From positions 3,051,682-3,115,681 of the forward strand of contig NC_059286.1 in assembly GCF_017591435.1 (NCBI RefSeq): 64,000 nucleotides of DNA, given 5' to 3'. Source of the DNA: Portunus trituberculatus. Its lineage: Eukaryota; Arthropoda; Malacostraca; Decapoda; Portunidae. The first letter of the stretch is position 1; each line of letters starts with the position of its first letter. The position numbers and the translations under genes were made by a program. This document shows positions 12,470 to 25,900 of the stretch, piece by piece. The notes under the pieces are model-generated. The model saw only the letters and a program-made list of their open reading frames with translations, was not told the DNA's origin and ran no database searches.

Positions 12470-13117
12470 TACACAAGACAGAGAAGAACGCAGTTAGACA
12501 GGCAGCTAGACAGATAAAACAGCACCGTTAGACAGGCAGAAACAGAATCCCACTGCCAGAGAAAGACTTTGGGACAGGGTGATGGACAGGGAAGAGCGCA
12601 GTTAGACAGGTTGGACAGGTAACATGTAGATAGCTAGACGGAAAACTAGCACCGTCAAACAGGCAGAAACATTCCCCGCTACCAAGACAAAATGGTGGAC
12701 AGGGAAGAGCGCAGTAAGACAGACAATTGAACAGATAACGTATTTAGACAGAAAAAGCATAATTAGATATGCAGAAACACACAGATACACCGAGACCGGG
12801 AGCTAGGCAGATAAAAGCAAAGGTCGACAGGAAAAATATAGACAGCTACACTCATAGAGGCACAGTTACGTAATTAGACAGTGAAAAAGTACAATTAGAC
12901 AGGCAAAAGCACAGTTACATAAAGACAGCCAGCTATCCAGATTAAAGCAGCTAGACAGGGAGAAGCACAGTTAAGCAGACAATATAGACGTGGAGGAACA
13001 GTTTGTCAAGAACCAGAGGGACGGCAGACAGACAGATAGAAGCACAAGTGGGCAGTCAGGAATACAGCCGAGCAGATTGACAGATTGATTCACAGTTTGG
13101 CAGGAAGCTGAACAAAC

Positions 13118-13182
<65 letters not shown>
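12470..13182. repeat. degenerate TTAGACAGGCAG-rich array and (GA)n
   Basis: Units resembling GTTAGACAGGCAGAAACA recur from 12494 to about 13110. For example, GACAGGGAAGAGCGCAGT occurs at 12586 and 12698. A pure GA run at 13124-13182 closes the block. A related ACAG-rich tail continues at 13214-13500. Confidence 0.7.
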
Positions 13183-13186
<4 letters not shown>

Positions 13187-13628
13187 GTGTGGTGGTGTTG
13201 GGGGGCTTTCTTATACAGACAGTTGGACAGGAAACTGGACGGGCAGTGACATATTTAAATAGAAAAAAATAGAAAGGAGATTAGACAGACCGGGACAGTA
13301 TTGAACATTCAGTGACACTATTAGACAGTCAGCCGTGCTAAGACAGGAGGTTAGACAGGTAGTGACTCTTAGGCAATTATAGTTAGACAGGAAACTGGAA
13401 ACATGATTTATATATTTCAGACACATCAGGAGAAAGACAAATCGACAGCTACACTCGTAAGACATGCATACAGACAGACAGACGGACAGACAGACAGTGG
13501 GCGGAGATGCAGGTGTCCTCAACAAAGCGCTTTGATCAAAGTTTTTGCAAGAGTGTTCAGGTCGGACAATTTAATTCAGGAAAGTTTCAATCCCCCTCCC
13601 CTCCCTGATATTCGCTTTTGCATCTTTA

Positions 13629-13630
<2 letters not shown>

Positions 13631-13687
<57 letters not shown>
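13631..13687. repeat. (GA)n microsatellite
   Basis: A 57-nt pure AG run followed by GATAGA-rich sequence to 13750. 13751-14300 is AT-rich and purine-biased on this strand, with GAAATAAATGAA-like recurring words. Confidence 0.95.
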
Positions 13688-13691
<4 letters not shown>

Positions 13692-14339
13692 TGGATAGTT
13701 AGATAGACTTATAGATAGATAGCTAGATTGATTGATAGACTGATAGATATGTAAATGAATATGTAGGGTTGCAAAGCTAGACAAGTGAGAATAGATTAGA
13801 TGTGTGACAGAATTGAAATGTTAGTTAGAATTCAATTGAAATGAATAATACGTAAAAGAATTTATTTTATTAACAGTTACAAAAGTCAAAATTCTAAAAA
13901 CAGTGAGGTAAATAGAAATAATCTTAGGAAAATGGTGAATATAATAGGAAAATAGAAGAATACCAATATTTGAAGAAAGTGTTTGATGAAGAGGTTGTTG
14001 CATACGAGACATGAATCATATTCCCAAAAACAGTTTGATAGATGACTGAAAAAGAATAGGTATATGAAAATAAATAAAGAAAGAGTTTTATAGAAATATT
14101 TTAGACATGAACTGAAATACATGAAGAAATAGTTGGATTAATGAAAAAAAAAAAGATAGATCAATTGAAATAAATGAAGAAAATTTTATAAACAGACAAG
14201 TTGATTAAATGAAAGAAAATGAAAGAAAATAAATAAGGCAGCAGTTGATAGACAGATAGACAGAAAGAAAAATGAAATATACAGCAATATCACTGCACTG
14301 TTAATTATTTCTTATGCGCAAATTAAGACATTCTAATTC

Positions 14340-15060
14340 CCTTTCCTCCCTTCCTAACTCATTTTTTTTTTTTAATTCAATCTCCACCTTTCTGGCTCAT
14401 TACGCTGCTGGCCCCACTCTTTCCCTCTCTTTCCCTCTTCTTTCCCTCTTCTTTCCCTCCTTTTTTATCCTTTTCTTTGATATGATTTTTCTTTTTCCGT
14501 GACCCTGTTTTTTTCTTATTTTTCCTCAGATTTTCTCTTGTTCATTAGTCTTTTCCTTCATCTTTCCTTATTTGTTTTTTTTTTCATTTTCAAAGCCAAG
14601 TGATTATTTGCCTCTTTCTTTTCCCCTTATTTTTATCTATTTTCATTTTATTGTTCTTTTTTTTCCTTTTCTCATATTTTTATCTTTTCTCATGTGTTTT
14701 CGTTCTTTTCTGCTTCTTGTCTTGTTTTTTTTTTTTCTCTTATTACTTTCTTTAACCTTTATTTTTCCATTAGTTTTTTTTTTCTTTACCTCCATTATTT
14801 TTAATCTATTTTGCTTCCTTTACTTTTTATCTATTTTTATCTTATCTTTTTCCATTTATTTTATGCTTTTTATCTCTTCTGTTTTCATCCTTTATCTACC
14901 TTTTTCCTTTGTTCTTTCCTTTATTACTTTCTTTCACTTATTCTTTTTCATTATTCCTATTTTTTTTTCCTTTACTTCCTTCTACTTCCTTCACTTTCCT
15001 TTACTTTCTGTCATTATTTTTTCTCTCCATTTTCTCGCGTTCCTCGCCTGCCATTTTTTC
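14340..15060. repeat. pyrimidine-rich TTTTCCTTT region
   Basis: A 700-nt stretch almost without purines on this strand, made of diverged TTTTCTTTTCC-type words. Its long F/S/L-rich open frame is a composition artefact. Confidence 0.8.
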
Positions 15061-15151
15061 CCTCCGTGCTTTCCTGACGCTCCCGTGGACAGGGCAATAT
15101 TGCTGACCTCAGTAAAGCCTCTTGGTGTGACTGGAAGACTGGACAAGGCAT

Positions 15152-16204
<1,053 letters not shown>

Positions 16205-16266
<62 letters not shown>

Positions 16267-16830
16267 GTGTGTGTGTGTAAAGTAACGATCTGTGTGTTAG
16301 ATATGCAAGTGTGAAGTGTCTCTTGGGTATGTATTAGTGTGAAGTCATGAAGTTTTAGTGTATATAAGCGTGGAGTATAAGTGTTTCAATGTGTATTAGT
16401 GAGAAATGAAGGTATTTGGTGTGTATAAGCTTGAAATCAGTGTGAATTGAGGGTGTTTTAGTATGTATTAGTTAGTATGTAGCAAAGATGAAGCGTGCAT
16501 GGATATTAAGTAAGTACGAAGTGAAGGTGTGTTAGTGTATATGAATGTGAAGTGAACTGTATTGATTCACATGAGTATAAGGAACTCTGGCTATGAAGTA
16601 ACTAAAGTGAAGGGAAACGAGTATGACTATTAGATGAAGTGACTGATGAAATGAAGTTATTGAAGTGTGACTGTGAAGTGAAGTGACGGAAGCATGACTG
16701 TTAAATGGTGAAATGAGTTACTGAGATAAAAAAAAAAAAAAAAAACTGAAGTGAGATGAAGGGAGCGTGACTGTGAACTGAAATCAAGTGAATAAGACTG
16801 TATGAGGTGAGTGAAGCAAGAGTACAATAA
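16205..16830. repeat. (GT)n microsatellite and GTGAAGTGA-type array
   Basis: A GT run at 16205-16278 with one GC step is followed to 16830 by decayed units such as GTGTATTAGTGTGAAGTGAAG. These look like erosion products of a larger GT-derived repeat. Confidence 0.75.
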
Positions 16831-16839
16831 CTCCTGCAA

Positions 16840-17045
16840 TCCCTGTCACCGCGTCAGCTCCACGACAGATTACCGCGTTCAGGATCTTCATTAGGCCAAC
16901 ACACTTTCTACTACCACGTTAATTTCACGCTGGCAAAAGTGGGTCACGTGGGCGAGTGTTTCTGCGCCACAAAATACGCCGTAATAATCAGATTTACGAG
17001 GAATTTGAATATTTTCCTTCACGGCATTAACTTTTCATTACCTCG
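16840..17045. other. non-repetitive island with candidate regulatory motifs
   Basis: A clean stretch between two repeats, with an E-box GTCACGTGGG near 16944 and TAATAATCAGATTTACG near 16983, which resembles a homeodomain-cofactor site. A regulatory role is inference from composition only. Confidence 0.3.
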
Positions 17046-17057
17046 CCCTACAGAATT

Positions 17058-17060
<3 letters not shown>

Positions 17061-17102
<42 letters not shown>
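17061..17102. repeat. (GA)n microsatellite
   Basis: A 42-nt pure GA run. Confidence 0.95.
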
Positions 17103-17105
<3 letters not shown>

Positions 17106-17456
17106 TTAATTAAGAGGCACCTTATGGCGGGAATTAAGTTATTTTTTACGTCCGCTGAGATATACAACATACAGAGTCCCAAGAAGCGTAGTTTAGTATG
17201 CAGTTATGATTATTAACGAAGTACAACGCTAATGCTCCCTTGTCTCAAACGTACCTTGCTGTAAACACCTTTTTTTACTAATATGAAACGGTGGATGTTA
17301 GAGATAATCGTATGGGGATATTATTTTACTTCCATTTCCCGTATTAACTATAATAACAACACTATTATTACAAGTGGGTCTTACAGTAATCTTATTCAGC
17401 GTTATCTATCTAGAGAGCAGCTAATTATAAGTTCCTAGCTTTCATGACCACTACTA

Positions 17457-17668
17457 TTAACCCCTTCCACTGCGACACATTTTTTTCCTGAGATTTGCTT
17501 ACTATTAGACTAATTCATTTACATTAGGAAGGGTCAGTGGAGATCAGAAGTTTAATGACCACAGTCTTCACTATTTCAATTCCTCACATGAGTTTCTGAA
17601 GGTGTATAAAATCACCACATAGTAAACGGAATGAATATGGAAATGTGTCATGGTACTGAAGGGGATAA
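17457..17668 (+). mobile_element. TTAA-flanked MITE (family A), copy 3
   Basis: TTAA at 17457 and a mutated ATAA at 17665. The ends are CCCCTTCCACTGCGACA and GGTACTGAAGGGG. The interior (GAGTTTCTGAAGGTGTATAAA) is in the opposite orientation to copies 1, 2 and 6. Confidence 0.85.
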
Positions 17669-17990
17669 TACCACCACCACTCGCACAAAATTATCATTAT
17701 TACCACTGTTAGCATCACCATCACTACAAAATCCTTATTAACACTGTCTGTATCCCCAAACATCATCACTATAAGCATCACCACCACTAACATAAAACCA
17801 TCATCATTACAACTATCTACAACATCAAACACCATCACCACTACTGGCACCACAAAATCATCCCTTCTAATGCCATCAACTTCACCAAACTTCATCACTA
17901 CCATCGGCACGACAGTATCATCACTAATAATCTACATCACCACCAGCAGCAGCAGCATCACCAGCACACGTCCAGCAGGGAACACTGTCT
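17669..17990. repeat. ATCACCACTA-type degenerate array
   Basis: Words such as CCATCACCACTAC and AACATCATCACTA recur over about 300 bp with an irregular period near 50-60 bp. Confidence 0.6.
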
Positions 17991-18050
17991 CACTCACCGG
18001 GGACCTGACAGCACGATGCAGCCGACACATCATAGCTCAGATTCATGATC

Positions 18051-18084
18051 CCGAAGCGGGTGTTTACATAATCTCCCGCTTCGG
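18051..18084. other. perfect 10-bp inverted repeat
   Basis: CCGAAGCGGG at 18051-18060 and CCCGCTTCGG at 18075-18084 with a 14-nt spacer would form a GC-rich hairpin. No function is assigned. Confidence 0.7.
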
Positions 18085-18439
18085 TCTGGAATACTGATTG
18101 TCCCTGCCGTGTTGTGCGGGACTTAAGCCTCAGAGGAACATAAGGGGGAGGCCAGAATCCCTCTCAATATACTCCTTTGTGGGCTGGAATACTAAGCCAT
18201 CCTCACATAGACCAGAGAGGGAGGGATGCATTAATGTACCCTTCCTGAGGTGACTTCTACATCTACATAGTCACGGTTAATTGTCAGGTAACGCGCCGCC
18301 ACTCTCGCTGCCTCTCTCCTTGCTTAGTGTTTTCCTTCAAGCGCACGCCCTTTGATCTCCCGAGAATCTTAATTGCGAGGCTCCATTAGGCTTTCAGCGG
18401 ATCAGTGGGCTTAGAGATGAGGGAAAACATTAGGCATAG

Positions 18440-18990
18440 TTGGAAGGAAGGCAGGTTACTCGTCTTGTGACCACGACTAGGGGAGTTAAGCAAGCAATTC
18501 AGAGGGTCGTATGCATGTCAGTACCTACAGAAGCAGAATTGAGGTAAATATAAAACACTGAAGATAAAGGCTGATTAATTTGACTCCTGACCACGACTGT
18601 ATTACTTGGCGATCTAAAAAACAAAAAAAGAAGCTCAGAGGAACGTGTTTATTCCAGTACGTATTGAAGCAGATCAGAGGACTTAGGATCAGTGGTAAAC
18701 AGCACAGTTAATGTAAAGGCAGACTCTATTAGATCCCTGACCACGACTAGGGGACTTAAGAAGGTATATATAGAAGCATAACAGTGCCTAACAGAAGGAT
18801 GTGCTTATTCAAGAGCCTTTAGAATCATCACTAAAGATACCGTCAATCCTTCAACATTAATCCTTTAACTGCTAATGGCCGCAGATGACTAATTAATATC
18901 ATCAATCCTTCAACTGTACTACCTTCTCAACATTAATCCTTTGACTGCTAATGACCGCAGATGACTCATTAATTCACTTAATTAAGCAAT
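18440..18990. repeat. degenerate tandem array around TGACCACGACT
   Basis: TGACCACGACTAGGGGASTTAAG recurs near 18468 and 18738, with a shorter copy near 18588. At 18856-18975 a second duplication repeats AACATTAATCCTTTRACTG and GCTAATGRCCGCAGATGACT about 80 bp apart. Confidence 0.6.
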
Positions 18991-19159
18991 TCAATAACAT
19001 TATAAAGCCTACCTAATGAAAATATATATACCATCTACAGACACTGAACCTAATTAATCGATCAATTATTGTTGCAATTGATATTCGATACAGTATTCTT
19101 AGCCTGCACCACATTGTATTAGAAATAGAGAGAAGCACTAAGGAGAGCAGATACATATT

Positions 19160-19310
<151 letters not shown>

Positions 19311-19669
19311 AAGAGACAGCTAACCTTCCCTGGCCATGTACTAAGAACAGAGGGCATCGAAACTTTCTTTTAGGTAGAGTGGAATTAGAAAGACAAAGAG
19401 TTAAGTTCATGGACACACTAGAATGAGTGAAAGTTGAGAGGAGATGTGGACATGGGTAGACTGACAGGTGACAAAGGAAGGTGCAGATCCGTGGTCGTTA
19501 AAGACAATTAACTCGCAACCTGGTAAAAAAATAAGGACAAACGTTATAATTGAAAGTATAAGATGGCACAAGTGTACAGTTCACTTTGGAAAAACATCAA
19601 GCACATCAATAACAACAAAAGGAGAGATAAAGTCATTCAAAGCTTCCAGTAACTTTAGCCTAACGCCTG

Positions 19670-19823
19670 CATTCAGAGGTTTTCAGGACAGCCTCCTTTA
19701 ATAAACTAGAAATCTTGCCAATCTATTACTGAAACCATAAAAATATTTAAAAAAAACACGAGTACCTTCAACTTAACCTTTGGAAAGCAGTGATGGTGAG
19801 AGGGCAAAGCATTTCAAAATACG
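19670..19823 (+). mobile_element. MITE family B, short copy
   Basis: It starts CATTCAGAGGTTTTCAG and ends GCAAAGCATTTCAAAATACG, inverted ends of family B. The interior AATAAACTAGAAATCTTGCCAATCTATTACTGAAACCATAAAAA matches the copy at 2744 and lacks its expansions. Confidence 0.6.
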
Positions 19824-19949
19824 GGCCTATTCTTATCATTAACTGTTATCAGTGTTTACTGAAATACATTGCAAATCAGACGATCGTTATAATCAACTGA
19901 TGATGTAGAAGAAATAAAGGAATGGGAGCGAATATGACGCCTTACCCAG

Positions 19950-19968
19950 CAGCAGCAACAGCAGCAGC

Positions 19969-20026
<58 letters not shown>

Positions 20027-20168
20027 AGGCTAATGATAATGGTCGTAGTAGTGGTCTTGACGGTGGTGTTGGTGATGGAGGTGGTGGTACTCAGTGTGAT
20101 TATCTGAAGACGGATGATGAGGTCTCAATTTGTATGGTAATTGGCGTGCTGGCCATTGCTCGCATTGT

Positions 20169-20205
<37 letters not shown>

Positions 20206-20310
20206 GACCCAGACCACTAGACAAACAGATATACACAAACAGACAAAAGGCACAAAGTTAAAAACAATCACATACATACATACATACATACATACATACA
20301 TACATACATT
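19950..20310. repeat. (GTA)n, (GACA)n and (CATA)n microsatellites
   Basis: AGT run at 19968-20026, GACA run at 20172-20206 and CATA run at 20271-20309. Decayed TGATGGTGG-type sequence lies between. Confidence 0.9.
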
Positions 20311-20637
20311 CACAAACACAAATATAAAACAGACACCACAAACACAAACAAATAGTCCAACAAATCGCATGAATCGAGGAGCGGACAGGCGCCGGGAGGT
20401 GTATTGGCAATGGCCGCATGATTGACGAATGACGGACAGTGCTGGATAAGGTTTGTTACGCTAAACGAATCACGTGAGAGGTGCGGCCCGTTTAACCCAA
20501 TAGTCATGCGAGAGGAGCCCACTGCGTCGCCACCCACGTAACAAAGTGAATGCCTGAAAGTAAGCGAGTTCCTGGCCACTAATTCTAAAGGCTTGAAGTT
20601 GGATTGGGCTTTTCTGATTAGTTTGTAGGTTATTTGT

Positions 20638-20643
<6 letters not shown>

Positions 20644-20715
<72 letters not shown>

Positions 20716-20786
20716 TATTTTCTTTGCTTTGAACTTTTTAGTGGGAGAAAAAGGAAAGACTGAGGTGATGTGTAGGGACAACGTGA

Positions 20787-20848
<62 letters not shown>
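20644..20848. repeat. (AT)n and (CT)n microsatellites
   Basis: AT at 20644-20709 and CT at 20790-20848. Confidence 0.95.
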
Positions 20849-20850
<2 letters not shown>

Positions 20851-21079
20851 AATCTGCACACCTCATTTTGCGTCCAAACTTCAATATAAACACGGATACA
20901 AAATTACACAGGATAAGTATAACGGCAGGGACTTCCCGGAGGTTGTGGCGGTGACCTCGGCAGCGCCCCCAGCAGCGTGTGGCATCCTGCGTGACATCAC
21001 CAGTGTAATCCCTTTAGTGAGGCAGGCGCCGCTACTAATATACGAATGATTGGACCTTACCATGGCCACTCACCTCACT

Positions 21080-21640
21080 TGCTGCCTCACTCACTCACTC
21101 ACTCACTCACTCACTCGCTCATTCATTCACTCATTCACTCACTCTCACGGTCTCTCACTCACTCACTCACTCACTCATTCATTCATTAATTCACTCACTC
21201 ACTCACTCACTCACGGTCTCACTCACTCACTCACTCACTCACTCATTCATTCACTCTCACGGTCTCACTCACTCATTCATTCATTCACTCATTCACGCAT
21301 TCACTCACTCGCTCTCACGGTCTTACTCACTCACTCATTCATTCACTCATTCACGCATTCATTCACTCACTCACGGTCTCACTCACTCACTCGCTCACTC
21401 ACCAGATATATTTCCTTATTCACTCATACACCACACTTATTTCCATACTTATTCAGTCACTCATCACATCTTCCTCACTCACTCACCACACCTATTCCTT
21501 TACTGACTCATTCACTCATTCCCACCACACGTTACCTCACTGACACCGCACATTCTTTCTTACTCTCACTCACTCACTCACCACACTTCCTCCTTCACCG
21601 ACTCACTGGCTCACTCGTTTATTCAGTGTTATACTCTTTC
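21080..21640. repeat. (CACT)n / CTCACTCA-type array
   Basis: ACTC units with ATTC variants and a recurrent TCACGGTCTCACTCA punctuation about every 45-65 bp (21146, 21213, 21259, 21315, 21372). It is strong from 21085 to 21400 and decayed after that. Confidence 0.9.
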
Positions 21641-21737
21641 ATTCACTCCTCCACCTGAAAAAGAATGACTTGATACTAAAGATGAGATGTCCGTTCATTA
21701 AAATGGGTGGTGGTGATGGTGGTGGTGGTGATAGTAG

Positions 21738-21838
<101 letters not shown>

Positions 21839-22274
21839 GATATTTTTTGTAAAGGTTTAGAGGGAAGAAATAATTTAGCTCTATTTTAACTAACATTTTT
21901 AGGGAAAAACTAACATCTTTCTTAAGAGCAACAATGGAAAGTATGAAAAGCAAGTGTTTAATGAGAAAAAAATTGAATTGAAGACGCAATGATTACAAAA
22001 ATTATTGAAAATATCGGTATTCATAATAACACTGGATCTGCCTGTCTGTTTGTTTGTCTGATTCACGTTATGACAGCAATAACACTCAGTTCCTTTATGA
22101 TATTACCAGCCAACGCAAATTAGGCAATAACGTGCGATGAAATCAGATAAATTGGCCAATAACATACTCAAAAATCAACGAAACCCCAAACATTGTCAGT
22201 GTGGCAAGATTAAAGACTAGTTGGACATCTTCCCGGCACGTGTCTTGGGTTCAACATTGCACTGACTTCGACGT

Positions 22275-23370
22275 CTCACTCCCGGTAGCTTTTATTTGGA
22301 AAGATGAAAAGTCTACATTTGATTCCTTCGCAAAAACAAATTCTTTCTTACCAGTTAAAGGCCACACAAGGATCTCTCGGGTCTTAACTGGTGATTCCTA
22401 ATAATTTATATATTTAGAAATGGTAAAAAAGAAAAGTATTTAATTCTTTCACAAAAACAAATCCTCCGCATCAATTAAAGATCACCAAAGTATCTATGAG
22501 GCTAAGCTGCTGATATTTGGTAATTTATATATTTAGAATCGGTAAAAAGAAAAGCATTTGGTTCTATCACAAAAATAAATCCTTTCACACCAATTAAAGA
22601 CTGCCAAAGTAACCCTTGAGTCTAAACTACGAATTCTTGGTAATTCATGTATTTAGAATCAGTAAAATAAGAGAAAAGTATTTGAATCCATTGCAAAAAA
22701 AATAAAATCCTCCTTATCAGTTAAAAGCCACGTAAGGGTCTCTGGAGTCTAAACCGCTAATTCCTAGTAATTTGTATATTTAGAATCGATAAAAAAAAAG
22801 TAAGGTATTTGATTCCATTGCAAAAATAAATCCTTCCACTCCAATGAAAGAAAGCCAAAGTGTGCCCTTAATCTAAACTGTGGATTCTTAGTAATTGATA
22901 TATTTAGAATCGGTCAAAAAGAAAGGTATTTGATCCCATTGCAAAAATAAATCCTTCCGCTCATATTAAAGGTCACCAAAGTATCCCCCGAATTTAAACT
23001 ATGAATTCCTAGTAATTTATATATTTAGAATCGGTAAAAAAAGAAAGGTATTTGATTCCATTGAAAAAATCAGTCCTTCCACTCCATTTAAAGAAAGTCA
23101 AAGTATCCCACGAGTCTAAGCAACAGATTCCTAGTAATTTATATATTTAGAATCGTTAAAAAGAAAGGTATTTGATTCCATTGCGAAAATAAATCCTTCC
23201 ACTCCAACTAAAGGCCAGCAAAGTATCCCCCGAGTCTGAACTGTTGATTTTTGGTAATTTATATATTTAGAATGGAAAAAAAAGGGATATTTGATTCCAT
23301 CGCAAACATCTGTCTTGCCACACCAATTAGGGGCCACTTAAGCATCCTCTGGCTCTGAACTTCTGATGCA
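22275..23370. repeat. nine-unit tandem array, unit about 122 bp
   Basis: Each unit has TTTATATATTTAGAATCGGTAAAAA, then AAGGTATTTGATTCCATTGCAAAAATAAATCCTTCC, then a middle ending GTATCCCCCGAGTCTAAAC. The GATTCCATTGC word occurs near 22319, 22441, 22559, 22684, 22812, 22931, 23053, 23173 and 23293, a spacing of 118-128 bp. No open frame is conserved across units, so a protein role is unlikely. Confidence 0.9.
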
Positions 23371-23653
23371 CGGCGCAACTTCCTCGGCAATTAGTCTTCT
23401 GCTTTTTTTTCGCTCTTTTTTTATTCTTTCAACTCCAGTAATTAGATTCCAGCAGTGAAATATTTTGCTCCGGGGATCCTTGAGCGATAAGAAAGAGGCG
23501 GTTTAATTCAATCATTCCTTCAGAAAACTGACGTGCCAATCAAGGTTTTATTTGCGACGAGGGAGGAGGAAAAGATTTAAAGACTGACTTCCTGCCGTCT
23601 TTACAACTCAACGTGTACTAATATGGAGAGGTAGGAAAGTCTTTTTTTTCTTT

Positions 23654-23912
23654 TCTTCTTCTTCTTCTTCTTCTTCTTCTTCTTCTTCTTCTTCTTCTTC
23701 TTCTTCTTCTTCTTCTTCTTCTTCTTCTTCTTCTTCTTCTTCTTCTTCTTCTTCTTCTTCTTCTTCTTCTTCTTCTTCTTCTTCTTCTTCTTCTTCTTCT
23801 TCTTCTTCTTCTTCTTCTTCTTCTTCTTCTTCTTCTTCTTCTTCTTCTTCTTCTTCTTCTTCTTCTTCTTCTTCTTCTTCTTCTTCTTCTTCTTCTTCTT
23901 CTTCTTCTTCTT

Positions 23913-23948
<36 letters not shown>

Positions 23949-24120
23949 TTTTCTTCTTCGTCCTCTTCTTCTTCTTCGCCTTTTTCTTTTTTCCTTTTCT
24001 TTTCTTCATCTACTTCATCATCATCATCATCATCTTCTTCTTCTTCTTCTTCTTCTTCTTCTTCTTCTTCTTCTTCTTCTTCTTCTTCTTCTTCTTCTTC
24101 TTCTTCTTCTTCTTCTTCTT
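23654..24120. repeat. two (CTT)n microsatellites
   Basis: Pure CTT for 288 nt (23654-23941), a decayed bridge with a short (CAT)n, then CTT at 24034-24120. Poly-Arg/Glu/Lys frames on the minus strand are artefacts. Confidence 0.95.
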
Positions 24121-24169
24121 CATCTTCTTCCTCTTCTTGCTTTGGCTCTGATTTCATGAGGTAAAAAAA

Positions 24170-24990
24170 ATAAATAAATAAATAAAACACGATAACAAAG
24201 AGAATGACGAATCAATAACATAGAAATACAGGGTTAGGCAAACTAGAGAACAGGACAACACTAGAGATAGAAAGAGACGGAACTAAATTAACGTGACAGT
24301 AGCAGGCGTAGGAATGAACTGAGAATATCACGGTACCACGAAAGACAGTGAGAACTAGGAATGTAGGAATAGGTCATAGTAAATAAAAACAAAAAGACAG
24401 AGACAGAAGAGTACTTAGAAACAAATAGAACTTAAATGGACATAACAGTACTGGGAGTGATAATGAACACAACTAGATAAACAAAACTGAAAAAAAAAAT
24501 AAACAGGAAGACTAGGAATTTGAGAGTAAGGAATAGGACAGAATAGACAGACAGGACTAAATTGATGAAAATAATAAAAATGAAAAAGAAGAGATCTAGA
24601 TGGACCGAATACCATCATAATATACAAGAATGAGAAACGAACACGAAGAGATGAAGTAAGCAACAGAGAAACAACGCAATAGAGAGAAGAGGTAGATAGA
24701 GGAATAGAAGAAACAAGGGCAGAAATAGGATGAGAGAAGACGCAAGAACGAATAGGAACACAGTAAAGGTAGTAAAGCGAGAGGAGATAGGACAGAGGAA
24801 ACAGGAGACTCGAGTATTCAGGGTAGCAGGTGCAGGACAAGGAGGAGGATGCAAGGCAATGACAGGATCTGGAATTGAGGTGGGAGATAATGCTGGAGTT
24901 AGAGGGACAGATGGGATTAGCAAGGGAGGATAAAGGAGAAGGAGGCTGGAGGGAAGGAGGACGGTACTAGACTAACGAGAGTGTATAAGG
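24170..24990. repeat. degenerate purine-rich array
   Basis: Words such as GAACTAGGAATGTAGGAATAGG, ACAGAGACAGAAG and GGACARARTRGAYAG recur irregularly. It looks like an old tandem array too decayed to set a unit length. Confidence 0.45.
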
Positions 24991-25037
24991 GAGAGCGCAC
25001 GACTGAGGAGGGAGGGAGGGAAGGTGCAAGACTAAGA

Positions 25038-25042
25038 ACACA

Positions 25043-25124
<82 letters not shown>
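25038..25124. repeat. (CA)n joined to (GA)n
   Basis: CA at 25038-25060 runs directly into GA at 25061-25124. Confidence 0.95.
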
Positions 25125-25128
<4 letters not shown>

Positions 25129-25429
25129 CTGAAGACTTATATAAATACTAGATACAGAAATTCTTAATGAAACATAATAATATCAGAGAGAAAGAAAAAT
25201 ATGACAGGAAAAATCAAGACAAGAATTTTTGCCTTAGTTTTCAGTACGAGGCGAGAAAAATGTTAGAAACTAAGTACTCGTTGAAAATGGTTTACGTGGA
25301 AGAAGTCAAGGAAGGCACTGGTATGGCTGAAAAACAAGACGACACTGACTTCTGATAACGTAACCTCTGAAAAAACTCATCAATCACGAGTTATTTTTAT
25401 TTTTCGTTTATAATTTAACTGAGAATGAA

Positions 25430-25900
25430 TTAACCACAGTGCGTTGAAACTTTTTACACGTGCAGGAGTTCCCGGGGCCTTCAGGTGACTCTAGGCTAAT
25501 GAACCTCACCTGGCGAACTGCGGGAACTCCAAATCCTTTACTTATAAGAGAGATTTTTTGTCTAGAGGCGAGGATTTTTCTCCATGAGTGGGCGTGAAAG
25601 TTGGTTCGTTTGGCGGGAGTTTGGAGAGGAAACACCGTGATGAATGTTGGAGTGCGGCGGCGGAAGATGGGAGTTGCTTACATCCTTGGCTTCCCTCCGC
25701 TTTCATCCTTAAACTTGTGCTGAACCTCACTCCCGAAAAATACCCCCGCGCTCATTGTAAAATATGGAACAACAGAATTGCATTGGCTTCCTTCCTCTTT
25801 GTTAGGCCCAGGTTCACCGCGCCGGGAGAAAAATAAAAGGTGGAAATTAGTGACAGGTAAAGTTGAATTGGGCCTTATTAATTATGCGCAGGTGTCTCTG
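25430..25900. other. non-repetitive island with E-boxes
   Basis: About 470 bp without simple repeats inside a very repetitive intron. It has CAGGTG/CACCTG sites near 25481, 25507 and 25889, and AATTAATTATGC near 25877. A regulatory element is possible. The open frames have no splice borders in the phase required by the gene. Confidence 0.3.

Noticed and set aside
20930..21045. A coding exon in a GC-rich patch
   Set aside because: Open frames are short, their splice borders do not fit the needed 3n+1 length, and the sequence partly resembles the patch at 53490.
22275..23370. A CRISPR array
   Set aside because: Units of about 122 bp diverge along their whole length. There is no constant short repeat with unique spacers, and the context is animal intron.
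23618..24190. A 190-residue Glu/Arg-rich minus-strand frame
   Set aside because: It is a translation of the (CTT)n tracts.
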